Part shown: in pieces, positions 8,201 to 17,637 of the stretch
Layout: each line of letters opens with the position of its first letter
Numbering within the stretch: the first letter of the stretch is position 1
DNA from: Pseudomonas azotoformans
Lineage (GTDB): Bacteria > Pseudomonadota > Gammaproteobacteria > Pseudomonadales > Pseudomonadaceae
Direction: 5' to 3'
Length of the DNA stretch: 64,000 bases
Assembly (NCBI RefSeq): GCF_900103345.1
Contig: NZ_LT629702.1
Span: forward strand, 4,712,001-4,776,000
Translations under genes and position numbers: made by a program
Notes under the pieces: model-generated
The model's database searches: none
What the model saw: the letters and a program-made list of their open reading frames with translations, nothing else
Told to the model about the DNA's origin: nothing

Positions 8201-9535
8201 TTATTTATTGATACCGAAGAACGTTTCGATACGATCAACGACGTAGTCAAGCATTTCAGGGGTAAGTCCAGGCCAAACGCCGACCCAGAATGTCTTGCTC
8301 ATGATCCGGTCGGTGTTTTCGAGGGTGCCCGACACTCGATATTCGCGGCCAATCATATACGGTTGGCGCAGCAGATTCCCGGCGAAGAGCAAACGGGTAC
8401 CAATTTTGTGCTCGTCCAGGTAGGTCAGCAGATCCAGACGTTGGTACGGAATGTGATCCTTCAAGGTGATCGGGAAGCCGAACCAGGATGGCTCTGCGCC
8501 ATCAGTGGCTTTAGGAAGCACCAGGAATTCCGCGCAGCTCGCAAGTCGTTCTTTCAGGTAGGCAAAGTTGTGCTTGCGGGCCTCGATGAAAGACGGCAGC
8601 TTGTCCATTTGCGCCAACGCGCAAGCAGCCTGCATGTCGGTAATCTTGAGGTTATAGCCGAGGTGGGAGTAGGTGTATTTGTGGTCATAACCATACGGCA
8701 GGTCACCCAGCTGCCAGCAAAAACGCTTCTTGCAGGTGTTGTCCTCACCCGGTGGGCAGAAGCACGAGCGACCCCAGTCACGAATGGATTCGACCGCCAG
8801 GCGTAGCTTGGACTTGTTGGTGAAGACCGCACCGCCCTCACCCATGGTGATGTGGTGCGCGGGGTAGAAACTCAAGGTGCCGATGTCGCCAAAGGTGCCG
8901 ACCAGTTTGCCGTCATAGGTAGAACCCAGGGCGTCGCAGCAGTCTTCGACCAACCACAGTTTGTACTTGTCGCAGAGCTCGCGGATCTTGCGCAGGTTGT
9001 ACGGGTTACCCAGGGTGTGAGCCAGCATGATCGCTTTGGTTTTCGGCGAAATGGCCGCTTCGATCAGCTCCGGGTCGATGTTGTAGGTTTCCAGGTCAAC
9101 GTCGACGAATACCGGGACGGCGCCATTCTGGATGATCGGGTTGACGGTGGTGGGGAAGCCCGCAGCCACGCCAATCACTTCGTCACCCGGCTTGATTGCG
9201 CGATCGCCCAGGGTTGGAGAAGTCAGCGCAGTGAACGCCAGCAGGTTGGCTGAAGAGCCGGAGTTGGTGGTCAGCACATGCTTGACGCCCAGAAACTTGC
9301 TGAGGCGCTTTTCAAACTCGGTATTGAAACGGCCGGTGGTCAACCAACCATCCAGAGAGGCCTGGATCATCAGGCCCACTTCGGCACCGTCGATCACCTT
9401 GCCTGCGGGTGGAATGGCGGTCACGCCCGGTACGAATTCGCGACGCGCAAAGGCGGTCTTGGAGTATTGCTGGGCCAGATCGTCAATCTGTTTTCTGAGG
9501 TCGTCTTGGGTGGTCATCAGGTAATCCGTGTTCAT
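8201..9535 (-). CDS. rfbH: CDP-4-keto-6-deoxyglucose 3-dehydrase (E1, PMP and [2Fe-2S])
   Basis: 444 residues from the ATG at 9535; a TTG at 9544 would add three residues. It belongs to the aminotransferase fold, but the PLP-binding Lys is replaced by His ([14 protein letters not shown], His227), the hallmark of 3-dehydrases that use pyridoxamine phosphate. The iron-sulfur pattern of the E1 enzyme is present: Cys200, Cys258, Cys260 and Cys268, spaced exactly C-X57-C-X1-C-X7-C. It removes the C3 hydroxyl of CDP-4-keto-6-deoxyglucose on the way to 3,6-dideoxyhexoses. The partner flavin/iron-sulfur reductase (E3, ddhD/ascD) is not in this window. ColD-type dehydrases lack this cluster motif, so E1 is the better call. 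Confidence 0.95.
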   Translation of the reverse strand: MNTDYLMTTQDDLRKQIDDLAQQYSKTAFARREFVPGVTAIPPAGKVIDGAEVGLMIQASLDGWLTTGRFNTEFEKRLSKFLGVKHVLTTNSGSSANLLAFTALTSPTLGDRAIKPGDEVIGVAAGFPTTVNPIIQNGAVPVFVDVDLETYNIDPELIEAAISPKTKAIMLAHTLGNPYNLRKIRELCDKYKLWLVEDCCDALGSTYDGKLVGTFGDIGTLSFYPAHHITMGEGGAVFTNKSKLRLAVESIRDWGRSCFCPPGEDNTCKKRFCWQLGDLPYGYDHKYTYSHLGYNLKITDMQAACALAQMDKLPSFIEARKHNFAYLKERLASCAEFLVLPKATDGAEPSWFGFPITLKDHIPYQRLDLLTYLDEHKIGTRLLFAGNLLRQPYMIGREYRVSGTLENTDRIMSKTFWVGVWPGLTPEMLDYVVDRIETFFGINK

Positions 9536-9540
9536 TATGG

Positions 9541-10617
9541 TCAAGCTTTAGAAAAGCTCGAAATTTGATCAATACACACTTGTCGCATGTCGCTACCGGC
9601 CAGGAATTCACGGTGCCAGTACACGACCTCATCCAACGCTCGAGCGAGGGACCAGCGTGGTGTCCAAGACAGCCGTGCACGGGCCTTGGAGCAATCCAGC
9701 TTGAGGTAATTCGCCTCGTGAGGTGCCGCAGCATTGGCCTCGATACGGAATTGAGCACCATCGGACCAACACTGAGTCATACGTTCGGTAATCCAGCTCA
9801 CGGGTTGGGCATCGGACTCTGCGGGGCCGAAGTTCCAGCCCTCAGCAACCTGCTTGCCGTCCTCATACAGACGCTGGGCCAGCACCAGGTAACCGGACAG
9901 TGGCTCCAACACATGCTGCCAAGGGCGAATCGCTCCCGGGTTGCGGATGATAGCAACTTCTTTGCGTTCGAATGCCCCCAGCAAATCCGGGACCAGACGA
10001 TCTGCAGCCCAGTCACCACCGCCAATCACGTTACCCGCACGGCCACTGCCCAGCCCTACACCGTGCTCAGCGTAGCGAGCCGGGTTGAAATACGAGTTGC
10101 GATAAGACGATGTCACCAGTTCGGTGCAACCCTTGCTGGCACTGTAGGGGTCATAGCCGCCCATGGCTTCGTTCTCGCGGTAGCCCCAAGGCCATTCGCG
10201 ATTCTCGTAGCATTTGTCGGAGCTGACCACGACGCAGGCCCGCACACTCGGGCAGGCACGGACCGCCTCCAGCAGGTGCACAGTGCCCATTACGTTGGTA
10301 CTGAATGTTTCGACCGGTGCATCGTAGGAATACCGAACCAGCGGCTGCGCCGCCAAATGCAGGACGATTTCCGGTTGCGCCTGGGCCACGGCTGCCGCCA
10401 ATGCTGCGCCATCACGAATGTCGCCGATGATCGACGTCATGCCCTCGCCCACCGACGCGACGTCGAACAGGCTCGGATTGGTCTGCGGTTCGAGGGCGAA
10501 ACCGGTCACGATGGCGCCCAGTTCCTGCAGCCATACCGCCAGCCAGCCACCTTTGAAACCGGTATGTCCCGTCAGGAATACCTTCTTGCCCTGCCAGAAC
10601 TCGCGACTGATCACCAT
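9541..10617 (-). CDS. rfbG: CDP-glucose 4,6-dehydratase
   Basis: 358 residues from the ATG at 10617, which overlaps the rfbF stop by 7 bases. An extended short-chain dehydrogenase with the NAD-binding motif [10 protein letters not shown] near residue 15, [15 protein letters not shown] near 85, the catalytic Thr/Asp/Lys region SSDKCYEN, and YSASKGCTE (Tyr and Lys) near 150. It converts CDP-glucose to CDP-4-keto-6-deoxyglucose, the substrate of RfbH. The RfbF-RfbG-RfbH order matches enteric 3,6-dideoxyhexose clusters. Confidence 0.95.
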   Translation of the reverse strand: MVISREFWQGKKVFLTGHTGFKGGWLAVWLQELGAIVTGFALEPQTNPSLFDVASVGEGMTSIIGDIRDGAALAAAVAQAQPEIVLHLAAQPLVRYSYDAPVETFSTNVMGTVHLLEAVRACPSVRACVVVSSDKCYENREWPWGYRENEAMGGYDPYSASKGCTELVTSSYRNSYFNPARYAEHGVGLGSGRAGNVIGGGDWAADRLVPDLLGAFERKEVAIIRNPGAIRPWQHVLEPLSGYLVLAQRLYEDGKQVAEGWNFGPAESDAQPVSWITERMTQCWSDGAQFRIEANAAAPHEANYLKLDCSKARARLSWTPRWSLARALDEVVYWHREFLAGSDMRQVCIDQISSFSKA

Positions 10618-11381
10618 ACTTTCCACGGGGCGACCTTGCGTTCCCACAAGTCCTCCAGCTGCTGCTTCTCGCGCAGGGTATCCATCGGTTGCCAGAAGCC
10701 GTCGTGTTCAAAAGCCAGCAATTGATGATCGCGCGCGAGCGCTTCAAGTGGTTCACGCTCCCAGATGGTTTCGTCTTTCTCGATCAGGTCGATGACTTCC
10801 GGCTTGAGCACGAAGAAACCGCCGTTGATAAAGGAGCCATCACCGTGTGGTTTCTCGCGGAAACTTTCTACATGGTGATCGTTGATGTTCAGCGCACCGA
10901 AACGGCCAGGTGGCTGGGTGGCGGTGACCGTCGCCTTCTTGCCATGAGCCTTGTGGAAGGCGATCAACTTGCCAATGTCGATGTCGGCAACACCGTCACC
11001 ATAGGTAAAGCAGAAGTCCTCGCCCGGCTCCAGATACTGGCGGACACGGCGCAGGCGCCCGCCCGTCTGTGAATCTGCTCCGGTATCGACCAGGGTCACA
11101 CGCCACGGCTCGGCGTTGTTCTGATGGACTTCCATCTTGTTGTTCGCCATGTCGAAGGTGACGTCCGACATGTGCAGGAAATAGTTGGCAAAGTACTCTT
11201 TGATGACATAGCCCTTGTAGCCCAGGCAGATCACAAAATCATTCACGCCATAATGGGAATATATCTTCATGATGTGCCAGAGGATGGGACGGCCGCCCAC
11301 TTCAACCATAGGTTTCGGTCGTGTGCTTGTCTCTTCGCTCAGTCGGCTGCCCAGCCCACCGGCCAAAATCACTGCCTTCAT
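10611..11381 (-). CDS. rfbF: Glucose-1-phosphate cytidylyltransferase
   Basis: 256 residues from the ATG at 11381, chosen because AGGAG lies six bases upstream; an in-frame ATG at 11396 would contain that ribosome site. The nucleotidyltransferase signature [17 protein letters not shown] opens the protein and [17 protein letters not shown] follows. It makes CDP-glucose from CTP and glucose 1-phosphate, the committed step for all CDP-dideoxyhexoses. It is separated from the preceding glycosyltransferase gene by 71 bases, the largest gap in the operon, so an internal promoter there is possible. Confidence 0.95.
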   Translation of the reverse strand: MKAVILAGGLGSRLSEETSTRPKPMVEVGGRPILWHIMKIYSHYGVNDFVICLGYKGYVIKEYFANYFLHMSDVTFDMANNKMEVHQNNAEPWRVTLVDTGADSQTGGRLRRVRQYLEPGEDFCFTYGDGVADIDIGKLIAFHKAHGKKATVTATQPPGRFGALNINDHHVESFREKPHGDGSFINGGFFVLKPEVIDLIEKDETIWEREPLEALARDHQLLAFEHDGFWQPMDTLREKQQLEDLWERKVAPWKVW

Positions 11382-11452
11382 TGTTTGCTCCTGCATTTTC
11401 CAAAATAGTGTTCATCGGGGGCTGGTCGCGCCGTCACCCGCTAGCGTGCGCA

Positions 11453-12979
11453 TTATCGTCTAAGTAGACGTCTACTCAAACGTGCAAACGTTTCAAAGGG
11501 ATAGGCCACCAGTCGGGACATTTTGCGAAAGACCAACGTCGCTTGACGATAGATGTGGACCGAATGGGTATATTCATGAACCGCACGCTGCATCAAGCCA
11601 ATGTGTTGCTCGCCCAATCGCTCCAACTCAGTTAACAATCGCGTCGTTTGTGTGTTGGAAGAGGCCTCGTATTTTTTCGCGTAGACGGCGGCTCGAGAAA
11701 CCAACACGTCAAAATCATCGTCGACGAGCAGGAAGGGGACCTGCTCCTCAAGATCGATAACAGATAAGGCATTGACAATCCCACCCTTGATCTCGGGTTT
11801 GATGGCGACCCAGTGACAGGCCATCCGGTAAATCTGATAGCCGCTGCGCTCGCCCTGCCAGTGGTTACGATAAATATCGATATCGTGTAACGAATACAAC
11901 TGCCCAAAGTCTTTTCTTAATTCTTTGAGCTCTCTCTTAGAGCGTTTCCCCATTGCAATTTCGTTCATTTTTTCAATGGGTTCAAACAGGTCATACGCAA
12001 ACAGATCGCATGAGACAAAGAAGTCCCGAATGTCTGCGAGCACTTGCTGATCGACAGAGAATCGCGCGTCCGAATATTTAATCGACTCCGACACCTGCGT
12101 ATAGATTGTGTGAATGACGTTATTCATTAACTTAAAGCGCGTACCGTCACGGCGACCCTCAATGATCCTGGGCAGTGCCGATGCAGAAATGGCACCCCGC
12201 TCTACAAGCCACTTGAGCTGCAACGCGACGCCAATCCCCCAGAAATACTGATCACCCACGTTTTTACGCTGAGCGACCTTTTTGAAGTGTGCAACTTGTT
12301 TCGGCAGGTCTGAGTTACGGTAATAGACCAATGGTCTGTTGACGATCCGGGTTCTAAGCCGTGCGAAGCACGCTAGAAACCAACAGACGTGCCCGTATAA
12401 CGGTTGGATCGCGTTAGCCTGCCAGGCAACGTCGACGTCGGCCTTCTCGCGCCGGAATATCACATTGGAGATCCCTGCCAACATGAATACGAAACCGGCG
12501 GTCTCAATCAGCGAGTCCCCGGACAAGTCCAAGTGCGCGGTCCGCATATGCGCCATGCGTCTGCAAATAACAACGCCGTCATCGTCGATCACGGGAGAGT
12601 TGAAAACGTAGAGATCCGCCGCATCCTGATGAATCATGGCGATGAGACTTAGAATGGTCTCGACGGTAGGAATGTCATCATCCCCGTGATACCAGACAAA
12701 CTCACCGCTGCAGAGTTCGAGGGAATGGAACATATTCAACTCGGCGGTATCAAGGAATTCTGTTCGATTAATCAACCTGATTGCGCCACCCACCAATGGC
12801 TCAATCATTTCCCGGGTGCCGTCTGTCGAGCAGTTATTCACGACAACAACTTCTACATCATCCGTTAAAGGAAGGAGATTCTGTTTTAGAAAAAGTACCA
12901 GCGCATGCACTCGCTTTCCACGGTTATACGTGGGAATACAAATAGTCAGCGCCGGGCCACCGGGCAAAACTTTTTTCAT
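11453..12979 (-). CDS. Family 2 glycosyltransferase with long C-terminal region
   Basis: 508 residues. The N-terminal GT-A domain shows ALTICIPTYNRGKRVHAL, VVVVNNCSTDGT and the metal-binding YHGDDD near residue 98, as in GT2 enzymes. The last roughly 250 residues match no domain recognisable by eye; they are rich in charged and aromatic residues and probably helical. It should add one sugar to the lipid-linked glycan at the inner face of the membrane; donor and acceptor cannot be read from sequence. Base composition is noticeably more AT-rich than the flanking housekeeping genes, consistent with acquired DNA. Confidence 0.85.
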   Translation of the reverse strand: MKKVLPGGPALTICIPTYNRGKRVHALVLFLKQNLLPLTDDVEVVVVNNCSTDGTREMIEPLVGGAIRLINRTEFLDTAELNMFHSLELCSGEFVWYHGDDDIPTVETILSLIAMIHQDAADLYVFNSPVIDDDGVVICRRMAHMRTAHLDLSGDSLIETAGFVFMLAGISNVIFRREKADVDVAWQANAIQPLYGHVCWFLACFARLRTRIVNRPLVYYRNSDLPKQVAHFKKVAQRKNVGDQYFWGIGVALQLKWLVERGAISASALPRIIEGRRDGTRFKLMNNVIHTIYTQVSESIKYSDARFSVDQQVLADIRDFFVSCDLFAYDLFEPIEKMNEIAMGKRSKRELKELRKDFGQLYSLHDIDIYRNHWQGERSGYQIYRMACHWVAIKPEIKGGIVNALSVIDLEEQVPFLLVDDDFDVLVSRAAVYAKKYEASSNTQTTRLLTELERLGEQHIGLMQRAVHEYTHSVHIYRQATLVFRKMSRLVAYPFETFARLSRRLLRR

Positions 12980-13000
12980 TCTCTTTATCCTATCGGATGG

Positions 13001-14086
13001 TTATGCGTCGCTCAGTCGGGTTCGACCTGTCTTTACGCGTGCAAGGATCAAACCAGCGGTATAACCAATGCCCCGATCGCGAATCATCAAATAAATCATC
13101 TTGATGACACCAAAGTAGCGGGAGAAACGAGTAATTTTTTCAACGTATGCATCAGACATAGGGACGTCATAGGCTGTCGCCTGTGCCAGGACCTGAGTCT
13201 GCGCCACAAAATCCGCCAGCACGTCTTCAGCAAGACCATACAGGCTCAAATAGCGCTCGCGTGCCAAGCCCACGGTGTTTTGCGCGCGTTCAAACCCAGC
13301 GGCATCGTTATCTCCCCACACGTAACCTTCCGTTCCGTGTTCGCCTTTACCAATCAGCTCGGTGAAGTGCTCGTTGGGCAAGAACACTACCGGGCAACCA
13401 CACAGCATGGCCTCAATGGCCAACGCTGAGTTTTCGTAACAGTAGAAGCGCTCACTTTGTTGGAACAGGTCACGAATCTGCTCCGGCGTCTGCTCATCAT
13501 CGCGATCCCGGACAATCTCGACCAATCCGTCGGTAACCGCAAAGGTCTTGCCGCCATGGTAGTTTTTATACTTGCCGGCATAAAAACACCCACCCTGGCG
13601 CTTGGCACCCGGTGCAGGCGGTTTGAAAAAGTTAGGGTCCGAGGCCGGAATGAAAAGAGTCTGTTTCGAATTCGGCACCGTCGCGGCAATGGCTGCGCTG
13701 TAGGAGATGCAATACTCCGCTTCGGGGAACAGCGCGTCACCGCCCAACAGGCCGGCGTAATTCAACACATACCGAACAATGAAGGGTGCCCGCATCGGGT
13801 TGCCCTTGATGCTCTCCGGGTACACGGTAATGGGGGTCAGCCCCTGCGCGCGATGAAAATCCATGACGCGCTTGGTCAGCACCGGTGTATTCAACGTTGG
13901 GTGCGCCGACAAGTACGGTGGAAAGTGCGGATGCACAATCAGAAACGCTTGTTCGCCCATGCGATTGAGTGCGTGACAGAGGAAATGCAGTGCCTTGATC
14001 CCGGCGGAGGTGCGTACATAACGAGCAGTAACGATGTAGTAAGGATTACGCCGAACGGGCATAAACAACGATCGAGTTTCAGTCAT
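13001..14086 (-). CDS. Putative glycosyltransferase (GT-B type)
   Basis: 361 residues from the ATG at 14086, which overlaps the preceding stop as TGATG. A GT-B-like pattern is suggested by TSAGIKALHFLCHALNRMG near the start (N-terminal Rossmann domain) and, near residue 240, FYCYENSALAIEAMLCGCPVV, the donor-site region of many family 1/4 enzymes. The presence of PEAEYCISYSAA and TLFIPASDPNFF between them fits the same fold. Substrate unknown. It could instead be a related sugar-binding protein, but position in the operon supports a transferase. Confidence 0.65.
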   Translation of the reverse strand: MTETRSLFMPVRRNPYYIVTARYVRTSAGIKALHFLCHALNRMGEQAFLIVHPHFPPYLSAHPTLNTPVLTKRVMDFHRAQGLTPITVYPESIKGNPMRAPFIVRYVLNYAGLLGGDALFPEAEYCISYSAAIAATVPNSKQTLFIPASDPNFFKPPAPGAKRQGGCFYAGKYKNYHGGKTFAVTDGLVEIVRDRDDEQTPEQIRDLFQQSERFYCYENSALAIEAMLCGCPVVFLPNEHFTELIGKGEHGTEGYVWGDNDAAGFERAQNTVGLARERYLSLYGLAEDVLADFVAQTQVLAQATAYDVPMSDAYVEKITRFSRYFGVIKMIYLMIRDRGIGYTAGLILARVKTGRTRLSDA

Positions 14087-15033
14087 CACTTGTCACTTGC
14101 AGCAAGGCTGCTCATATAGTCAGCGGTCAGCTTGATCTGCTGATCCAGCCCGAGAGGTGTTATCTGGAGTGCGCGTTCGAATTCACGAATCGCGGTAGCA
14201 TCACCCACATACCGGTCTGCCGGCTTTTCGCACAGCGGTGGCCGCTCGATTGCGACGTGCGGAGCAAGCAACGCCTGACACCGCAGCGCGAGTTCCCCTA
14301 CTTCAACCACTTCAGTACCCACGGTATCGAACACGTGGCAAATAGGGCCTTGACCACGAGCGGAGAACACCAATCGACAACACAACTCAATCAAGTCAGT
14401 GACGCTGTAGTAGGAGCGAACCACCTGATGAGTAGCATGCAAACGGATCGGCTCGCCTGACAGGCAAGCGGAAATGATCGACGCCAGTGCATAAAGGTTG
14501 TGTTTATTGATGTAGGGCCCGCTGACGTTGAATACCCGCGGGCTTACGACCGGAAAACGATGTTGCAGGCCGATGGCCTCGAATGCACGCTCATCGTCCA
14601 ACTTGCAGCGGCCATAGATCGCACCATCGCTGTGGTTGGCTGCATCCATCCCTGCGTAAGCGGCGCCACTGGAAGGCACAAACAGGCCAGCGATCGGATT
14701 AGCGTCCACAAATTGCAGCAACGCTTCACGAATGCTGAGATTGAGGAGCGTGTAGGCCTCATGGCTATTGGCCCCCACACGGTCCTTGGTCTGGAATGCA
14801 TAGTGGAACACCAGCGCAGGCCGGACCGTACGCAGAGCCGGTAGGGATGAGAGTGCCTGGACCTGCACAACGGAGCCATCGCGCAGTAACAAGGGCCGCG
14901 CGGTCGAAGCAACCGCATGTACCCGAGACCTGTCGGCTGGCGCAAGCTTGAGGAGCAGATATTCAAGTGTGGCCTGCCCCAACCAGCCGGTAGCCCCGAT
15001 GACGACAAAATCGACCTGATCAAATCCGTCCAT
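14086..15033 (-). CDS. NAD-dependent epimerase/dehydratase family protein (candidate sugar reductase)
   Basis: 315 residues from the ATG at 15033 (TGATG overlap with the cyclase gene). An extended short-chain dehydrogenase: cofactor loop GATGWLGQATLEY near residue 12, then VPSSGAAYAG, and the catalytic YGRCK (Tyr and Lys) near 143. The middle and end are divergent from standard epimerases. In yersiniose A synthesis a reductase (YerF) follows the YerE carboligase; this gene is one of two candidates for that step, the other being the short-chain dehydrogenase at 16108-16833. It could equally act on the product of the neighbouring cyclase. Confidence 0.75.
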   Translation of the reverse strand: MDGFDQVDFVVIGATGWLGQATLEYLLLKLAPADRSRVHAVASTARPLLLRDGSVVQVQALSSLPALRTVRPALVFHYAFQTKDRVGANSHEAYTLLNLSIREALLQFVDANPIAGLFVPSSGAAYAGMDAANHSDGAIYGRCKLDDERAFEAIGLQHRFPVVSPRVFNVSGPYINKHNLYALASIISACLSGEPIRLHATHQVVRSYYSVTDLIELCCRLVFSARGQGPICHVFDTVGTEVVEVGELALRCQALLAPHVAIERPPLCEKPADRYVGDATAIREFERALQITPLGLDQQIKLTADYMSSLAASDK

Positions 15034-16124
15034 CAAGCACCGCCATTGATGGCAAGGTCTGCACCCTGGGCAAAGGCATCGCTGATCAACGTTTTGACAA
15101 CAGATGTACGCTCGACCGACAACCGTTGCAAATCTCCATCGCCGACGGGAACAATCACCCGGTAATGGCTCTGGGAATGTTTTTTGTCACTCTCGAAATG
15201 CTTGAGCAACTCATCGGCACTGACACCCACCAGCGACGCAAGGGTGTGCCGCATCGGCTGCAACAGCGCTTGCACATGAGCGACCAGGCGCCCGGCGCGG
15301 GCCTCACCCTCAGGGGTCAGGATCTGCGCCACCTTTGCATACCTATAGGCCATCAGAATGCCCACACCCACCGCAATACCGTGGGGGATTGCGAAGCCGG
15401 TGGCAGACTCCACGGCGTGACCAAAGGTGTGACCGAAGTTCAGCAGAAGGCGCTCGGCACGATCGAACTCGTCAATTTCGATAAACCACTTCTTGGTGGT
15501 CAGGCTCTGCTCGATGATGGCGAAGGCCGTTTCTGATTTGAGCGGCGGCACTGGCTGCAAGTCCAAATAAGCAGCAAAGGCTTCAGCTCCTCGTGCGTAG
15601 CAGATTTTGACCGACTCCATCAGGCCACTGGTCTGCTGCTCGGCACTCAGGCTGTGCACGAACGCAAGATCAATCAGGATAGTGGCAGGTGGATGAAAGT
15701 TACCCACCAGGTTTTTCAACGCACCCACATTGATCGATGACTTGCCGCCGATGCAGGAGTCAACCATGCCCAGCAACGTTGTCGGGCAATAATGCCAGCG
15801 CAAGCCGCGCATATAGATTGAAGCGACGAACGTCGCGATGTCCTGGATGATCCCACCACCTACCGCGACAATCTCGGTATCACGCGTAGCACCATGACGT
15901 TTAAGCGCCTCGATGACAGGCGCAATCCGCTCCAGGGACTTGTTCTCTTCGGTTGCGTCGACTGCGATGATGGGATCGGTCACAAACGCGACCTGAGCCA
16001 TCAGGCGACTGTCCACCAGAAAGATTCGGTGGGCTTGGGCCTCCACCACTTCCCGGACCAATCCCTCACCCAGCGATACGTGATACATGCCCGTCGAGCT
16101 GTTGATGTTAAACGATGCGCGCAT
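15033..16124 (-). CDS. 3-dehydroquinate synthase-like sugar phosphate cyclase
   Basis: 363 residues from the ATG at 16124, preceded by AAGGGG. The dehydroquinate synthase family signatures are clear: VAVGGGIIQDIATFVASIYMRG, PTTLLGMVDSCIGGKSSIN, KNLVGNF, ESVKIC (metal Glu), NFGHTFGHAVE (metal His) and PHGIAVGVG (metal His, with Ile where AroB usually has Glu). The fold uses NAD and a divalent metal to cyclise a phosphorylated keto sugar or keto acid. Housekeeping aroB in pseudomonads normally sits with aroK in the pilQ region, so this copy inside a glycan operon is probably a specialised paralogue. Neighbouring aldolase and dehydrogenase genes suggest the three work in sequence. The substrate is unknown. 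Confidence 0.85.
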   Translation of the reverse strand: MRASFNINSSTGMYHVSLGEGLVREVVEAQAHRIFLVDSRLMAQVAFVTDPIIAVDATEENKSLERIAPVIEALKRHGATRDTEIVAVGGGIIQDIATFVASIYMRGLRWHYCPTTLLGMVDSCIGGKSSINVGALKNLVGNFHPPATILIDLAFVHSLSAEQQTSGLMESVKICYARGAEAFAAYLDLQPVPPLKSETAFAIIEQSLTTKKWFIEIDEFDRAERLLLNFGHTFGHAVESATGFAIPHGIAVGVGILMAYRYAKVAQILTPEGEARAGRLVAHVQALLQPMRHTLASLVGVSADELLKHFESDKKHSQSHYRVIVPVGDGDLQRLSVERTSVVKTLISDAFAQGADLAINGGA

Positions 16125-16833
16125 GAGAAAACCCCTTGTCAACCGTCAGGAATTGGCCGGTGATGGACCGATGGGCAGGCGAGCAGCAGAACTCTACCAC
16201 CGCAGCCACATCGGCAATGCCTGCCAAATGGGCACCTGGCGTCGCAGCTTCCAATCGACCGATCTGTTCGGCGCTGAGGTTGGCACGCGTCATGGGAGTA
16301 TCGAGCGCGCCAGGCAGTACCGCATTGATCACGTGGCCTTCATCCGCCAGATCAAGGGACACCGAGCGGACCAGCCCCTGCAGGGCAGCCTTTGTGATGC
16401 AGTAGGAAAGTTTGTTCTGCCGGGCAATGTTCTGCCAGATCGAACTGATGACGCACAGGCGTGCCCCACCACTGACCAGGGCTCCCGCGCTTAGCAGAGC
16501 GTTCATTGAAACCAGCACATGGCCGACGTTGGCTTCGTACATGCGCATATGGCGCTTGTAATCCAAGTCGGCAATGTTGTCGGTACAGTTATCACCTTGT
16601 GCCCAAACCACCGCATCGAGCTGGCGGAGTGAGGTTGGAACAGGCTCGTTGGCAAGGGGATCCCACACAACGGTAGTCACCTGCTCATGCGCACCCGTAT
16701 CGGCAGCTACCCGCCGAATGATCGCAATAACGTCCCACTCGCGCTCCGCAAACCATGCCACCAATCCGGCACCGATGGCGCCGGAAGCACCAAAGATCGC
16801 GATGCGAGGCCGTGCTGTTGTAGCAACGACCAC
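16108..16833 (-). CDS. Short-chain dehydrogenase/reductase
   Basis: 241 residues from a GTG at 16833, four bases after the aldolase stop region. Classical SDR features: cofactor motif GASGAIGAGL near residue 14, WAQGD in place of the usual NNAG, ISSIW with the catalytic Ser, YCITK (Tyr, Lys) near 167, and VLPGALDTPMT. It should oxidise or reduce a hydroxyl or keto group with NAD(P)H. Its place between the aldolase and the cyclase suggests it acts on their intermediate or product. Confidence 0.88.
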   Translation of the reverse strand: MVVATTARPRIAIFGASGAIGAGLVAWFAEREWDVIAIIRRVAADTGAHEQVTTVVWDPLANEPVPTSLRQLDAVVWAQGDNCTDNIADLDYKRHMRMYEANVGHVLVSMNALLSAGALVSGGARLCVISSIWQNIARQNKLSYCITKAALQGLVRSVSLDLADEGHVINAVLPGALDTPMTRANLSAEQIGRLEAATPGAHLAGIADVAAVVEFCCSPAHRSITGQFLTVDKGFSHARIV

Positions 16834-16836
16834 GTC

Positions 16837-17637
16837 TTATTGACCACCCAGCAGTTTCCAGCGGGAATCGAGCATGGCGATGCGCTTGTCGTCTTCCTTC
16901 TCGATCAACCCGTAGTAATCGCGCTTGTTTTGCAGCCACAGGAGTTCGAAATGCACGGCATTCAACAAGCCTTTTTCGATATCACAGGTGCGTACCGAGT
17001 CAGCCGCGTAGACAACCTTGCGGGTCTCGAAACGAGCCAGGTGATTGGCTTCAAGTTTTCTCAGTTCTTCGATGGAGTCACTGGAAACCCCTCCGCCAAC
17101 AACCAGCTCAAGCCCAGCAGCCTTGGCCGCCGTACCAGTCGCCAGCGCGTACTCGGTAATTTTTGGGTCGTTGATATCATCGCGGCTATAGCCGGCAGAC
17201 AGCGTGAAATCGACACGTCCGAATACCGCGCCGTCCAGACCATCCGGAACGCTAGCAGCCTCAATCAAGCCATCCAGGTTGTTGAAGGCGGTAATGGTTT
17301 CAAGGTTGAAGAGGAACTTGGTGTCCTCCCGGTCTTCCTTGTTGTAGACCTTGTTCTTCGCCTCGATGAATTTCTGGACGGCATACTTGGACTCGATCAT
17401 CGGCGCGATGATGTATTCAACGCCAATCTGCTTGCTCTCCAGCAAATCACGAATCGCCTCGCAGCCACCGATTTTCAGAGCGATATCCAGGTTGGCACGA
17501 CGCGCCAGCTCGATCAGGCGCAGCAATTCGTCAATACGAGTCCCTTCAGCTTCAAACTCAGCCTTGACTGCGAGATAGCCAAATTCCTCTTTACCACGCT
17601 TGAGCAGATCCAACATCTTTCGTTCACGGCGATTCAT
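16837..17637 (-). CDS. HpcH/HpaI aldolase / citrate lyase family protein
   Basis: 266 residues from the ATG at 17637, chosen because TAAGGAG lies six bases upstream. The TIM-barrel pattern of the family is seen in [27 protein letters not shown] (metal/substrate Glu) and [13 protein letters not shown], with a glycine-rich [15 protein letters not shown] near the end. Family members cleave or form carbon-carbon bonds with pyruvate, acetyl-CoA or related enolates, using a divalent metal. It is the first gene of the 12-gene operon. A role making a keto-acid precursor for the adjacent cyclase is an inference. Confidence 0.8.
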   Translation of the reverse strand: MNRRERKMLDLLKRGKEEFGYLAVKAEFEAEGTRIDELLRLIELARRANLDIALKIGGCEAIRDLLESKQIGVEYIIAPMIESKYAVQKFIEAKNKVYNKEDREDTKFLFNLETITAFNNLDGLIEAASVPDGLDGAVFGRVDFTLSAGYSRDDINDPKITEYALATGTAAKAAGLELVVGGGVSSDSIEELRKLEANHLARFETRKVVYAADSVRTCDIEKGLLNAVHFELLWLQNKRDYYGLIEKEDDKRIAMLDSRWKLLGGQ

